Origin: Nymphaea colorata
Taxonomy: Eukaryota; Streptophyta; Magnoliopsida; Nymphaeales; Nymphaeaceae
Assembly: GCF_008831285.2 (NCBI RefSeq)
Contig: NC_045146.1
Span: forward strand, 17,809,289 to 17,873,288
Reading direction: 5' to 3'
DNA length: 64,000 bases
Positions 13,329 to 26,300 of this stretch are shown here, piece after piece. The notes below the pieces were generated by a model, which saw only the letters and a list, made by a program, of their open reading frames with translations, was not told where the DNA came from and did no database searches. Position 1 is the stretch's first letter, and each line of letters begins with the position of its first letter. The translations under genes and the position numbers were made by a program.

Positions 13329-16042
13329 TAGCGAGAGAGAGAGAGAGAGAGAGAGGAGAGGGAAGCCTCCTGATAGCCCGCCTGCTTTATGGACCAGGGT
13401 CCAGAACTAAGGTGCGTTACAAATTTGGTTCGGATTATAACGGAGCTCTTATCCGAATCCAGCAGAATAGATTACTTAGATTATCGAAACTCTTGGCTTC
13501 TTTTCAAATTGATCTGAAGTCCAATGATCTTTAAGTTCAATTGGAGTTTTTGTTGACGAAGAACCAAATACCATTACGTCATTATTCATTTGAATTCGGC
13601 CCCAATCTCCGTTAGCCTTAATCTATGGACATAGCTTGGCAACATCCAGTTAACTCTATTTTTTCATTTCCATGAGCAAGGACGTAAAAAACTGACTATT
13701 AAATGGTCTTCTTCCATGGAAAGGAAAGAGAGCTCTCACCACTTCTTAGGATAGTTAACACTGTGCATTTGGATTGAAAGTGGCAGCAGGACTTCATCCG
13801 AGGGTTTCATTTCAGGATTCTTAAGAGATTTTTCTTTGACTGCTGCCCACCTCTGATTGTCAGTTAGTTAAACGAGCAAAACTTATCATAAACAAAATTT
13901 ACTGGCTTATCGCTTTTTATGGGATCCAGATAGTTTTATGTTAAGAGGTGAAGACTTTTCTTCTCCTAAGAAACTTTGAAGATGAAACTCGGTGATTGAA
14001 CAAGTATAATAAAATAAGGACTGCTAGAGAACAAGGGGAAATTGTTACCCGGACATGATTCTGTCTCCCAACTGTCATAGATACCACATGTTAAAACAAG
14101 TTGAATGATTTTCCGTCCATTCTATGATCTAGACAAATAAAGCCAAGAATGATTCAGAAAAGTGGTTCATTTGACCACACAGGAATAGGAAAATGAAATG
14201 GACGAACGGCCTCTACTCCTTGCTTGTCCCTGAACGAGTCCGAGCAAGTTCATGCAGATTCCTTCATGCTTAGCTTATTCATAAAAGGGGGCCTGTTTAC
14301 GTTTGATGGTACATAGATGTGAACCAGGGGCGGAGGGAAGGAGGGGCTGGCTGGGGCCATGGCTGCTCCATAAGTAATTTAATTGAGCGTGAGAGCCAAA
14401 TGAATCGCAAGATTCGTGTTCTTAGTTATAATGGGATGGCCTTCTTTTTAGATAGCAGATACAGATGATAAATAATATAATACTAAAGATTTGAGTTCCC
14501 CATTTTGATATAAGACATTTATTCGATCTAAAAAGTGCATTAGTTCTCATTTTTTTTCCCATGGCCACGATAATACTAAGCCAATACATTTCAGCAACAT
14601 GTGACCAATTAACCAGCCAAAAAAGATACTTGTTACAAATAAAATCTTATTCTTGTATCGCCCCTCGACACCCCCACACATTTTGGGAACATGCTTGTAT
14701 TTTTTTTTAAATTTCTAACTATAGAAAATTTTTGATAAATTTTGTTCTGACTTCTTTACAAATTTTGAAAATATTATTTGACCCCTCTAAAAAAGTTTCT
14801 AGTTCTGGCCATGACGTGAACTACAAACATTTTTACCAGTGAGAACCGTGCCAAACAGCGCAATTAAGATGGACAGGAAAAAAGGAAGATTGTTCAGTGC
14901 GAGGACCTGTTTTTTACGAGTCCAACCAGTTTTTATCAATCGAAAAATGTTGCACAACGAAAAAGAAAAGATGATCATGATTCATTCATTCATAATGTGA
15001 GGGCCTGGTTGTAGGAGTCGAACCAAGCAGAGCAATGAGTTGGGCAGTAAAAAAAAAAAAAAAATCTCCAGCTTTGGCTTAGGTAACAGCGAGGTCTTCA
15101 TGAAGTAGCTCGGACTCGGCTCATGCTGATCTTATTTTTAGGTCTCGGTCACTTTAACTCTCATGGTACAACATGAATAACAACAAAAAGATTTTCCATA
15201 AATCCTACCAAAACCCCAACAGAAACGAGTTAGGCAGCTAAAAATGTTGACTGGTTCAGTGTAAGGGCCTGCTTTTTGGAACCAAACCATGTTTTTACGA
15301 ACCAAGCAGAGCAATAAGATGGCAGCAAGATTATGGTCCAGTGCGAGAACCTGCTTTTTACAAGTCCAACTGAGTTTCTATTGCCTCCAACAAAAAAGCG
15401 ATGAGACGGGCAGCAGCCAAAAGCGAGGACTTTAAATCAAACAAGTGGAGAACTACACAGATTCTCAAACCTTGGCCAAGTTAGCTGTGGATGCTGACGA
15501 ACGAAATCTGATGTCCACGACAGGAATGATCTCGTAAGTTAACTCCATGAGCAACCATTACAGACCAGTCTTAAATCTTTAGCAAATTCGACATCTACCA
15601 GAAGCTAGACATTCTTTATGCTGAATCTGCGCCTGGCATTCACAATATCATCAACGTCTTCTCGCTGGCACACTTACAGGATAGCGTGCAAAATCTCTCA
15701 GCAAAGCCAGTCAAGCCAACCTGTTAGACTAGATCCAGAATAGGCCAGAGAGGAAGGGGCGGGAAAAAAACAGAGAAACCACGGCAACATGGTTCACAAT
15801 ACAAAGGTTCTTGGTATATGAACAACAGCATTGAAGCATGTATGATTGTGAACAACATTATGTCATTATATTTTAAACTTGCAACTGCATAGCAGTACAG
15901 AATCTGTTTGGAACTACAGAGAGCTCACAGAAAATGAAGAAAAGCTTTTAGTCATATAAACAAATGGTCAAAAACTTTATCATACAATTACACTTGAAAA
16001 ATGAACTGCACAACATAATAGAATCTGGTTTCAAGCGAGGCC
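13329..16042. other. Intergenic region between two minus-strand genes
   Basis: It begins with the AG-rich leader of the membrane-protein gene and must include its promoter plus the 3' flank of MED8. Fragments at 14325-14370 (ggggcggaggga, ggggctggctggggcc) and 14785-14810 resemble the degenerate ends of repeats seen at 34-37 kb. No gene was found. Confidence 0.6.
14893..15425. repeat. Degenerate direct repeats
   Basis: Variants of gttcagtgcgaggacctg followed by tttttacgagtccaacc recur near 14893, 15255 and 15335. A related gtgagggcctggttgtagga form occurs near 14998. Variants of aaccaagcagagcaatgag or gcgcaattaagatggacagg lie between them. The unit looks like roughly 70-110 bases, repeated irregularly with heavy divergence. 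It probably descends from a transposable element or satellite; no coding content. Confidence 0.6.
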
Positions 16043-19000
16043 TCACTGCTGTGATGGTTGTCGTTGCTGAGGGAAGTTGGGATTTTGAGATGCGTTTTGA
16101 AGAGCTACTAAGCCTGACTGTAGATTCTGTGCATTGGCAGGTAATCCACCAAATCCAGGTTGCACACCATGTTGTTGCTGTTGCATCTGCATCATGCTCG
16201 TGGAGCTTGCTCCTCCCATGTTAAACACTGCAACAAAATGAATTAAAGATCCTTCAGTGCTAAAGAAAGACGAGAGAATAATATATTTCCTAAAATTGGT
16301 AAAACATACATAATATGTATATATATATATATATACAGCTTGAATTGGTTCAGTTATCAGATGATCTACTGGATTGTAAGTAAATGATTTAGGCGCTCAT
16401 CAAGCTTAATAATTGGCAACGGTCAAATTTCTGGGTACAACTGTATGTGAACGACTTAGGCCCTCAACCAAGTTTTGCACATTGTGTCTCTCGAGGATTT
16501 ACTTTGACATCCTTAGTAACATCTTACACTGCTAACATTTATGTTGCATCTCCAAAAACTTGCACAACCAGGGTAACAATTCTAACCAAATAGCATCATT
16601 GCCAACATAAACGAACTCAACTCCCTGCTAAAGGAGAAAAGAAAAGGGAAACAAATAAATGAAGTTTAAAAAGAAATGGATGAGACAAAATCACCAACTG
16701 GAAAGATATACATACTTTGGTCACTTAGAATCTGAGAAGCATGAGGTCGCTGTGTATGTCCACCAGTAGGACCAAACTAAAAACAGCAGAGACAAGGAAA
16801 TTAGAGAAGCATATTCAAATGTCAATTTCTTGTGAAACTTGAAAACCTGAAATCAATTCCAAAGACACAAGCATTTCAAATAAAGGAAGGCACATGTGCT
16901 GCATGCAAGCACAGGTGTCACCACCTGCAAATATTCTTGAATCTCTATTCAGGTAAGTTATAACTTGCAAATTAGGTCACCACCTGCAAATATTCTTTGT
17001 AGAGCCTACTCGTATACAAAAAATACCTTTCAGTTGCGTATAACAATGTTATCAAATGCGTAGCATATCGCGTATCGGTCGGGCCGACCTATACGTCGTA
17101 TCGTAACGTATCGTAAAATTAATTTTTAATTCTTAAAAAATATTAAGAATTCATAAAAAATAGAAAAAAATCCAAAAAAATCCAAAAAAAAGCAAAAATC
17201 AATAAAATCATGAAAAATGTATTTAAAGGAACATTCATGTATATGAAGTATGAAGTATGAACAACACATTCCAAAATAAGAAATCAAACATTCAAAATAA
17301 CATAATAACCAGCCGAAGAGAATTAGATTACATCACAATTCATAAGTTCAAAAATCAAAACATATAGTGTTTAGACTATATGTAGTGTTTAGAAACAAGA
17401 AAAGAGAGAGAGGAGCATAGGTTTTAAAAGAACACGCAAAAAAGGGGTCGTCGGGCCCCTTTTTAATTTTACTTCTGTATTGTGCGATACGGCCCCCGTA
17501 TCGCACGATACGGGCGATACGCACGCATATCGAACACATATTGTATAGGTTTCTTCGACCTATACGATACGTATCGTACGATACACATGCATATCGTACG
17601 ATACGGATAACATTGGCGTATACCACTTGTACAGTTTTAGTATCACTTCTACACTATGTAAATCCACTGCCTATACATTTGTACTAGCTCCGTTTCATTT
17701 TTTTTCCTTTCATGACAGTTTATGCAATTCTTTAAAGTTTATTCACGACATCACCACTGTATAGGGTGGTCTCAATAACTCTCAGGCTTTTCCTTGAAGT
17801 TATTTTCAGGACTACTACTTTTTTTCTTTCTCAAAATTTACCTTCATTGAACTTCACTAATCCAGTGTGAAAACAATTTGTTGACATCCACTCAAAATTT
17901 CAGCTTTGACTTCCATCATCAAAATGCTTACCTGCATTCTTGGAAGCAATGTCTGTGATGGAATAGCAGCTGACATGTTGGAGAGCTGACATAGAACAAA
18001 CAAACATAAGAACATGCTGTAACCAAATAGACAAAGTAACAATGGCTTCCTCTCAAGACAGTGGAACTTATTGAGGAGCAAATCCTTCTCACGGGAGAAA
18101 AGTAAACGCTCCCTCTTAGATGAAGAAAAGTATTAAGTCGCACCTTATAGGTGATATTTCATCGCAGCAAAACTGATTATACTCAACTTTCAGCAATAAC
18201 AAGGCATCTTAGTTCAAAAAGAAAAAATTTTGGTAGAATATGATACTGAAAGTTAATAGTTTTCTCCTTTGAATAAGTTACCAAAAATGACTAAATATGG
18301 TAAAAGCCAGTAAGCAAGGAAGTTTAAGTGCAATCACTGATTTGATGAAGAAAGAAAAGTGACCATTTGAGAGCTCTGCGATGTCTGAACAGCATTGAAC
18401 AGTGCATTATTTGTAGTTCCTGGAAACTGGCCCATATGGCTTCTCAGTTGATTTCCTTGGTTAATTTGTCCCTGTGTAATATTTTGTTGGATGTGTCCAG
18501 GTTGCAACGGCCTGCTCTGGAATTGCTGGTGTGCTAGAGACTGTGAATATTGTGGTTGATGTTGGCCATGTACCTTATTCAAGAATGAGCATATTGCAAC
18601 TTCAAAAACAATCAAGGATAATTGATACAATTATCTATAGAGAATCCCAGATATTTCAACCAAACAATATTCATAAATTTGAAAGAGAAACAAAATGGTA
18701 AGATCACAAGAAAGAAATTAATACTGCTTGGAACTTCGGTTGTAGCCCATGTAGGTCATGTAGCTGAGGCATTGTGTTCTGACAAAGAAAATAAAACGTA
18801 AGATGATTTCACAAGACTACATTTATAGACACTGTCTCAATCACAATAACTCAACAAGTTGAAATGTCATGATAAATGGCGAAGTGGGAACATGATGAAT
18901 ACCAGGGAAACCTCAGCACCTACTAAAAATTTTAAAAATGGAAAATAAAAAAATAAGGGACACAGTTTGAGTACAAATTTCTTTTAGAAATTTAAATAAA

Positions 19001-20299
19001 ACTTATGAAGTTATTGAAATGAAAAAAATAAAACAAAGACTGAAAAATAATTAAACTTAAGAGAACATATGATAAATGAGAAAGCAGTCCCAATTCCCAA
19101 AACATTCCTGATAATGTCACCTATATAGAACATCAAACCAAAGGCTCCACTGAACTCACTGGTTCAAGTAAGAAGAATCAGAGAGAGGCTAAGTAGTCAA
19201 AAACAGAATTCAGACACAAGTTGGTCAAGACCCAAAAGGACTAGCTGGAACTAGCCAATCCGAGAAGATCCAAGTTGATTGACTAGAATAAATAATATAT
19301 CTCTATGCATATGTAAATATAATCGACTGCGGTAATCTATTATTATTATGGATGAATATATTGAATTCGGTCGTTATGGTCGGACTTTATTATGGATTTC
19401 TAACCACATTTTCTATAGGTCCCTCTTATCTCTTACTTCTAAGAACTCGGGTTATGAAAGAAGGGAGCGAAAAAGAAGTCAACTAATAGGCTGATTAGTC
19501 TGGCCAACTAGTCACTTGTTTGCAACATAGGTTGGTTGACAACCGGCTCAACTGACTAGCTGGCATTTTGAATAGAACAGAAAGATCACATTTAGAGAAG
19601 GGAGAATAAAGAAACTGATTACTAAGTGATTGCACTTATAGTAACACAAGACTCAACAAGATTTAACAGGACATGTGGCATATGCATGTCGGTATGCATG
19701 TATAAAGCATATAAGACAATTTTAATATAATGAAATGGGCCAGGTCCAGAACACATGAAAGCACACATATACAAGTCATATACTCAAACAAAGGAATAAA
19801 TAACTACCTTTAAAAATGCTACATCACACACACAAACACATGCATAGTTTCTGATGAAAGACACATAAAGTAGGACCAAGTGGTGTATAGAGGGCATTAT
19901 CAAAACGAAGTCATCATATGTCTGGTGAAAAAATATTGACACAAAAAATATATACCTGCACTAATCCTGGTGTGGATGACTGCCTGAACTGTTGTTGAGA
20001 AAGCAACTGTTGCTGATGTGGTGGCAACTGCCCAAGCTTCTGCCTTTGCTGCTGTTGTGCCTGCTGCTGGGGTGATGGTGCATTCATCAGGCTTGTTGCT
20101 TGTCTTGGTGAGTTGGCATAAGATAATGGAGATGTGGTTGTATTGTCAAAGGAAGAAGCTCCAGATGGAGAAGGAACAGACCTTCCAACAATTTGGGCTC
20201 CTGACGCCTTGCAGGACAAAGAAAGCCAGTTGAATGCAAGTAACAGGTGGTAGAACTAAAAAAACTCCAGCAACTTTATTCCACAGATGAAAAAGATGA

Positions 20300-20377
<78 letters not shown>

Positions 20378-23300
20378 AAGAAAAATGATTAGCCATTCAG
20401 GAAAAGGTGGGAAGCTCCACATCTGAGGTATCAACTATCAAACTCATGCTTGAAGTAAGAAATTAACATGATTCACATCCAGCTACCAAGACCTGAATAT
20501 GAGAGAGAAATCTTCAGAAATATGTAGCTGCATACAGAACACTTTGTACAGTCTAGATAGTTGTTCATGGATCATTTGCATCCTGAGATTTTTTTTTCAC
20601 TACATCAATAATCCATACATTCAGAAATTTTTAAAATATAAAAGACATAATATTAAAGTAGTTATTGATAATGACATATCTAGCAGCTCAGTGCTCAGTT
20701 GGACAGTCAGTCAAGCAGGAGACGAAGGCACATCTCTTGTACACTTGACATAAGCTTGTATTATTAAATGCACTGTTTTTACCAAATAACATTTTTAATC
20801 AATGTTTTATAAAGAGAAGAAAAAAATTGAAAACATGGTACAGTTAAACAGTAGCAAAAAGATGAAGGACGACTTTTGGGACCAATATATAGGAAAAACA
20901 GAAGTTACAGCTTTCAAGAGTTTATGGTATTTCAGTCTCCGAACCTGCATAACAGGACCCTGGCTGTTAAGGTTGCTTGGAGGCAAACTGGGAGTAGCAC
21001 TCTTTGGATAAACACCTAAAAGAGAGGGGAAAATGTACCATCACTAGGACAATAGCAAAAACAGACCAAATATACAAAGCTCGGTAACAGTTTTCATATG
21101 TTCACTTACCAGAAGCATCTGTTAAATTTTGGCCACCATCACCACTAGCTATAACATCTGCGAGATGTGCTGGCAGCACAGAAGGAAGATATCTTTGGTC
21201 CCCAGATATTCTTAATCCTGAAATTCCATTCAATTATGATATAAGTATATATACTTACACAAGTGCCATAGTCAATTCTAGAGATAGTGATCAAGGATAA
21301 AAAAGTAATGCAGGCAGAGAGGAAAATTCCAGTAAACAAATATACATCAAGATTTACTTTGCAGATACAGGAAGGACAGTACCTTCACCAACATTCACCG
21401 AAGCTCGGAGAATGTTCTCCTGTTCTTGAATCTTTGCAGTCTGGACCTTGTCTAAGGTGGGAAGCACGGTTGGCCCTTGACGAGAACCCAAGCCATAAGC
21501 TTTACGAATATCTGCGATAACCTTTTCAGCACTATCACAAGCTGCTCCAATCATGTCAATTCTGTTCTGCACATATTTCACAAAAGCTTTACGTTTGAAC
21601 CAAAAGAAAAAATTACATATTAATTGGGGCTTGAGTAAACCTCATGCACCTTTATCTTTTCAATCTGTGTTGGTATTGGGAGGTTCTGCATCCCAAGTAA
21701 TAGCTGTTCCTTCTTAGAGGTATCCTCTGCTTCCATTTCTGGAAGAAGCTTAGATGACAGCATGACCGGTAGTACTGTAACCACAAGTACTTTTAGATGC
21801 AGTCCCATTTAGAAGCTACAAGCAGGAAGAACAAACACCAGCAGATAGAAAGATAAATACCATCTGCATGAATGTTTTGAAGTTCCTATGGGCTAACCTA
21901 AAAATGTATAGTAAAAAATCATGCTCCTAAATAAAATTAAGCAAATACGGTTCCCAAACAATATCATGCATGTTCTGGAAAAAAAATTTCCTTTTTGGAA
22001 CAATAGTATCCTGTAAAACTTGTCCAGAGAATTTGTTAGCAAGAGGCATGCAATTTTTCCTCATAACAATTGAAGCTTTCTGCCGTGTGTTATATCATTT
22101 CATTGAACTAATGAAATTACATTCTGTTACCTGATCTTCTCGTTTTCTCCTTTTAGAAGAAAAAAGTTATTCGGAGAGAAGAAACTAGCACATTAAAAGT
22201 TACAGGAAGTGAAAAGTGGATATGTTCACATAGCCATTTCTCCAGTTGAACAACCTAAAAAATGTGCCAAAATTTGTACAAGTGTAAGACTTATGCATGA
22301 TATCACATGGCACAGGTTTTAGAAAAGGTTTTCATCAGGCAAAAGAGAAATTTGCAATACCAATCTTCAACATCATGTCACCGGTACCAATTGATTCTTA
22401 AGCACCCTTCTCTAGCAGGACTATAACTGTTGCACATTGCAGAATCTTGTGAAATAACTAGAACCAACAAGAACAACACATATATTGCCTCAAAAGACTT
22501 AATTGAGCAGGATGAAAACTCACTTTCCAGCATTAGAAGAAGACGGGAAAAGGATGACACTAAAATAACCATGACTAACCAGATCCATATGAGTGACACA
22601 TAATGAATAAAACACAACTATTTTACATAAGAAATGAATGTATCAATACTAATCACAAAAAGTTAGGTATTACCATCAGAGTCAACAATATAAGCAATAA
22701 TAAAATTGATAATCGTGTGATATATCTTTTTGTGAACTGAAAGGAGAAGAAAAGGCATTCAAATAATTGGATCATTTATATAATGTTGACGCCTGGAGAA
22801 GCTAATACCAACTCCACCAAGAAAAGAAAGATAACCATGGACAAAGAATAAACATATAGTAAAAAAATTGATTTATGTAGCTAACCATATATCAAGTAAT
22901 CACCAGCCTACTCTATTCAAGACTTCAACCTTTGATACCATGGACAGTTGCACAAAGAGATGAGGACATACTTGTTGAGTTCTCTGCATTTACGAATTTT
23001 GGATGTACTACAAATGCCTTGGAGACCTTTTTTATGTCCTCCACAATATTGAACAGTTCAAGATTAACCATTGAAAACTGCCCCAGAACATCTTGCCTGA
23101 CATATTTGAATTATTGGTGAGTAACATATCGATCCTCTTTAAACATCAAATGCAAAAGTAAAGAACTCTCAAAATAGAGTATCCATTTTCACCCTATTCC
23201 AACTAAAATGCCTCATCTTCATGCAAACAAAAAACGAGTCTTAAAAATCAGAACATGCATTCACATTAAGGACAAGAAGTCGGAAGCATAACATGGCCTT

Positions 23301-26300
23301 GCAAAGAAATAATTGAATTGTTGTTAGAGGAAATAGATAGCACACCAACTATCATAGAAGTATCGAGCAACGCCAAGTTTTTAGTAACCTTGTGCAAATT
23401 GCACCAAGCAAGGATGACCGTTAGGGCCTTCAATTTACCTATATGTTTTAGCAAATAAATACGTTTCAGTAACCCACCAAATATTTTGTGATAAATTTAA
23501 GTGGCTAGGTGGCATAAACCCTTTGTACTAAAAAACCACACCTATGTGGCCCCTAGGCATGCCAAGGTCCTGCATCTTATAATACCTAGTGGCCCAGTTC
23601 AGGAGAGGGTCTCAGAAAAAGTTTTCTTCTTCTTCTTCTTTCTCCTCTTTCTTTATTGCTTTGACTGTTTTTGGCTTGCCTATTCCCCTGCTCAATTGCC
23701 GCCTCAATGCTTTTTTGGAGGTCCACTGACTAGGCAGACCTCACACTTTTCACTACATAGCATAAACCCTAGGTAACGGCCTTCAAAATCTTTCAGCTTA
23801 TATTAATTGTTTCAAATACTTGGTCCACTATAGTGGCACAAGAACTAGTTTTTTAGTGCCTTATAACTAGCATAGAAGTTGAAGGCAAGCATCATTTTGT
23901 GACAAAACTTCCTTGATTCCTTGTGTTACCAATTTAGCGCTATCTTTTCTTTTCGGAAACAAAGGTTAGAGTTGATTGTTGCCAATATTGGCTAAGTCTT
24001 TCGTTACTTTTGTTACCTCTGCTGGCTATAAGCCATGGTGTAATCAGTTTGTTTTAGATAATAAAGAATGAGGAATTGAGACGTGTGTGGGTGCCGTGGA
24101 TGTAGGTCTTCATGACTAAACCACATAAAAAATTGGCTTTATTTGTGATTGCATTAAATTTCTATGTCGTATCGGAGTCTTTATCAATCTCTGTAGAGGT
24201 GCTGCACTGCTTTCACAAAACAGCAAGTTCTCTGCTGCATGCCGCTTGATACAGTTGTGATTCTATGACTTCTGTCCACTTTCTGCTCTACCAACATTTT
24301 CCACACCTAGGGCAATGCTGTGTGCAGTGTGGATATCTTCAATATTGTATTCCAAGTGTGTTCTTAAGGGAGTTTTGTTTTTCAAAAGGGATATAGATGC
24401 TATAACAACAAAGAGAAATGACTTTATATAGATGTGTTTTTGATAAAAACACTCCTTATTTTTCTCAAATATGAACGAAGTTACGACTCAGGGGGAGTTG
24501 GTGTTACCAAGCCTTGATATCTATGACAAATCTGTCAGTCTAAGGGAGACTGTGAACTTATTGAACCCTAGGAAGATAACACCCAAAAGATTATGCCTAA
24601 TAGGATTGCAGAATGTCAATCCATCCTGGGGAGATCTAAGCATTCCAAGCCTCTGGTGTGACTGAATGATTATGTACCTTTTTCTATTGTTGCCTATCCA
24701 GCAGAAAGTTAACTTGGATACAGGTATGTTACTAAAACCTATAGGACTTATCTTAGCAATATCTCTATCTGGACTGAACTTGCTACTTATGAAGAAGACA
24801 AGAGAAATCCTATTCTTACATGGGTCCAAGCTATGAATGAAGAATTTCAAGCTCTCCATAAAATAAATCTTGAGATTTTTTTCCTACTCCTAGAAAGTAC
24901 ATAAAAATAAATCTTCGGTTGTTTTTTTCTCTAATTCCTGGAAAGAAGGTCGCTCATAGTCCGTGCGAGTAAGTGAATACTCGTCGTCGAGTAGGGCGAT
25001 GGTCGGCCGCGTTGCTTAATGACATCTAGTCGTCAACTGGCTTCGGCTGGGGACTTCCTCCCAAGAGAAGTCTACCCCCACCCAGATTTCGTTGATAGTA
25101 GATAGGCACTTGGAGGAATGGCCAAGTTCTGATAGGGCCTCATGGCCACGGCTTGCCGATGGCCAACAATGGGATAAACCTGGGTGATGGTGTGCTGAGT
25201 GCTTTGCACTCCTCGTCTAGTCCACAGTCCCGAATAATGATGAACGCTTCCGCTAGCTTAAGAGATGAGTCGGCTAAGATAAACCATAAAATGACTACGA
25301 TAAACCATAAAATGACAGCACCGTCAAATGATAAGGCAAGTTTGGTTACAAAAGGGTATACACAAACTCAGGGTCTGAATAATGATGAAACTTTTGCTAT
25401 TGTTGCTAAGATAAGACCGTCAGGATTATTCTTTCCGGTGCTTGCAATTATGCTTGGCTTTTATATCAAGATGTTACGATGCCTTTCTATAGGGAAATTT
25501 GAAAGACTAAGTTTATATGCAAGTTTGAAACTCTGTCCAAGGCATCCTAGAGGATGCATCAATCTGATGTGCAAATTATATAAAACTATTTATGGCATAA
25601 AATAATTTGCAAGACCTCGTATTTTCATCTAAGTAATTTTATAAAACAACAAGCAATGTTGATAAATCATCATTTATTAAGAAAGAAAGTAACATATCTG
25701 ACAATTATCTTCATTTATGCAGATGATATTATATTGATAAGCTCATACGACAAGAGCATCTTGGATTCTTGAGCACTAAAGCTCTTCCTCATAATACTTT
25801 TGATGTAAAGGATATGAGCAAATTGTGCGACTTTCCAGAAATTGAAGTTTCTCACCCTAGAAAAAGACTGTTATTTTCTCAACGCAAGTATATTTTGGAC
25901 CTCAAAGCCTTTGAGTCAAAGGTGCCGGCAGATTAGGGTGCAAGTTAGTTGACACTCCCATGCATCAGTGTAGAAACTTGCAATTTCTCATGAAGAACTT
26001 ACTATTCATAAGGAGGGATACCAGAGGTTAGTCAGCAAACTCATTTACCTTACTATTACTAGACCCAATATAACATATGTTCCAAGTTTTGTCAATCAAC
26101 AATGTGCTTCCCAAGACTGTTATTGGAAGATTACCAAGATATTACTATAGAAGCGAACTCCAGGGCAAGAACTATAGCTGAAGAGAAATGGTCACAATAG
26201 AAGTCAATGACTCACTAATACGGACTGGGAAAGCAATTATGATAAAAGATCTACTGTAGGTTATTGTATATTCATTGGAGGAAATATGGTTTCCTAGAAA

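Noticed and set aside
17348..17626. Minus-strand open frame rich in Arg, Tyr and Ile
   Set aside because: Produced by the repeated cgtatcg palindromes of the inverted-repeat element.
21368..21382. Alternative later donor for MED8 exon 4
   Set aside because: Using cct|gtatct puts exon 5 in a frame with an immediate stop; the donor at 21382 restores the conserved spacing.
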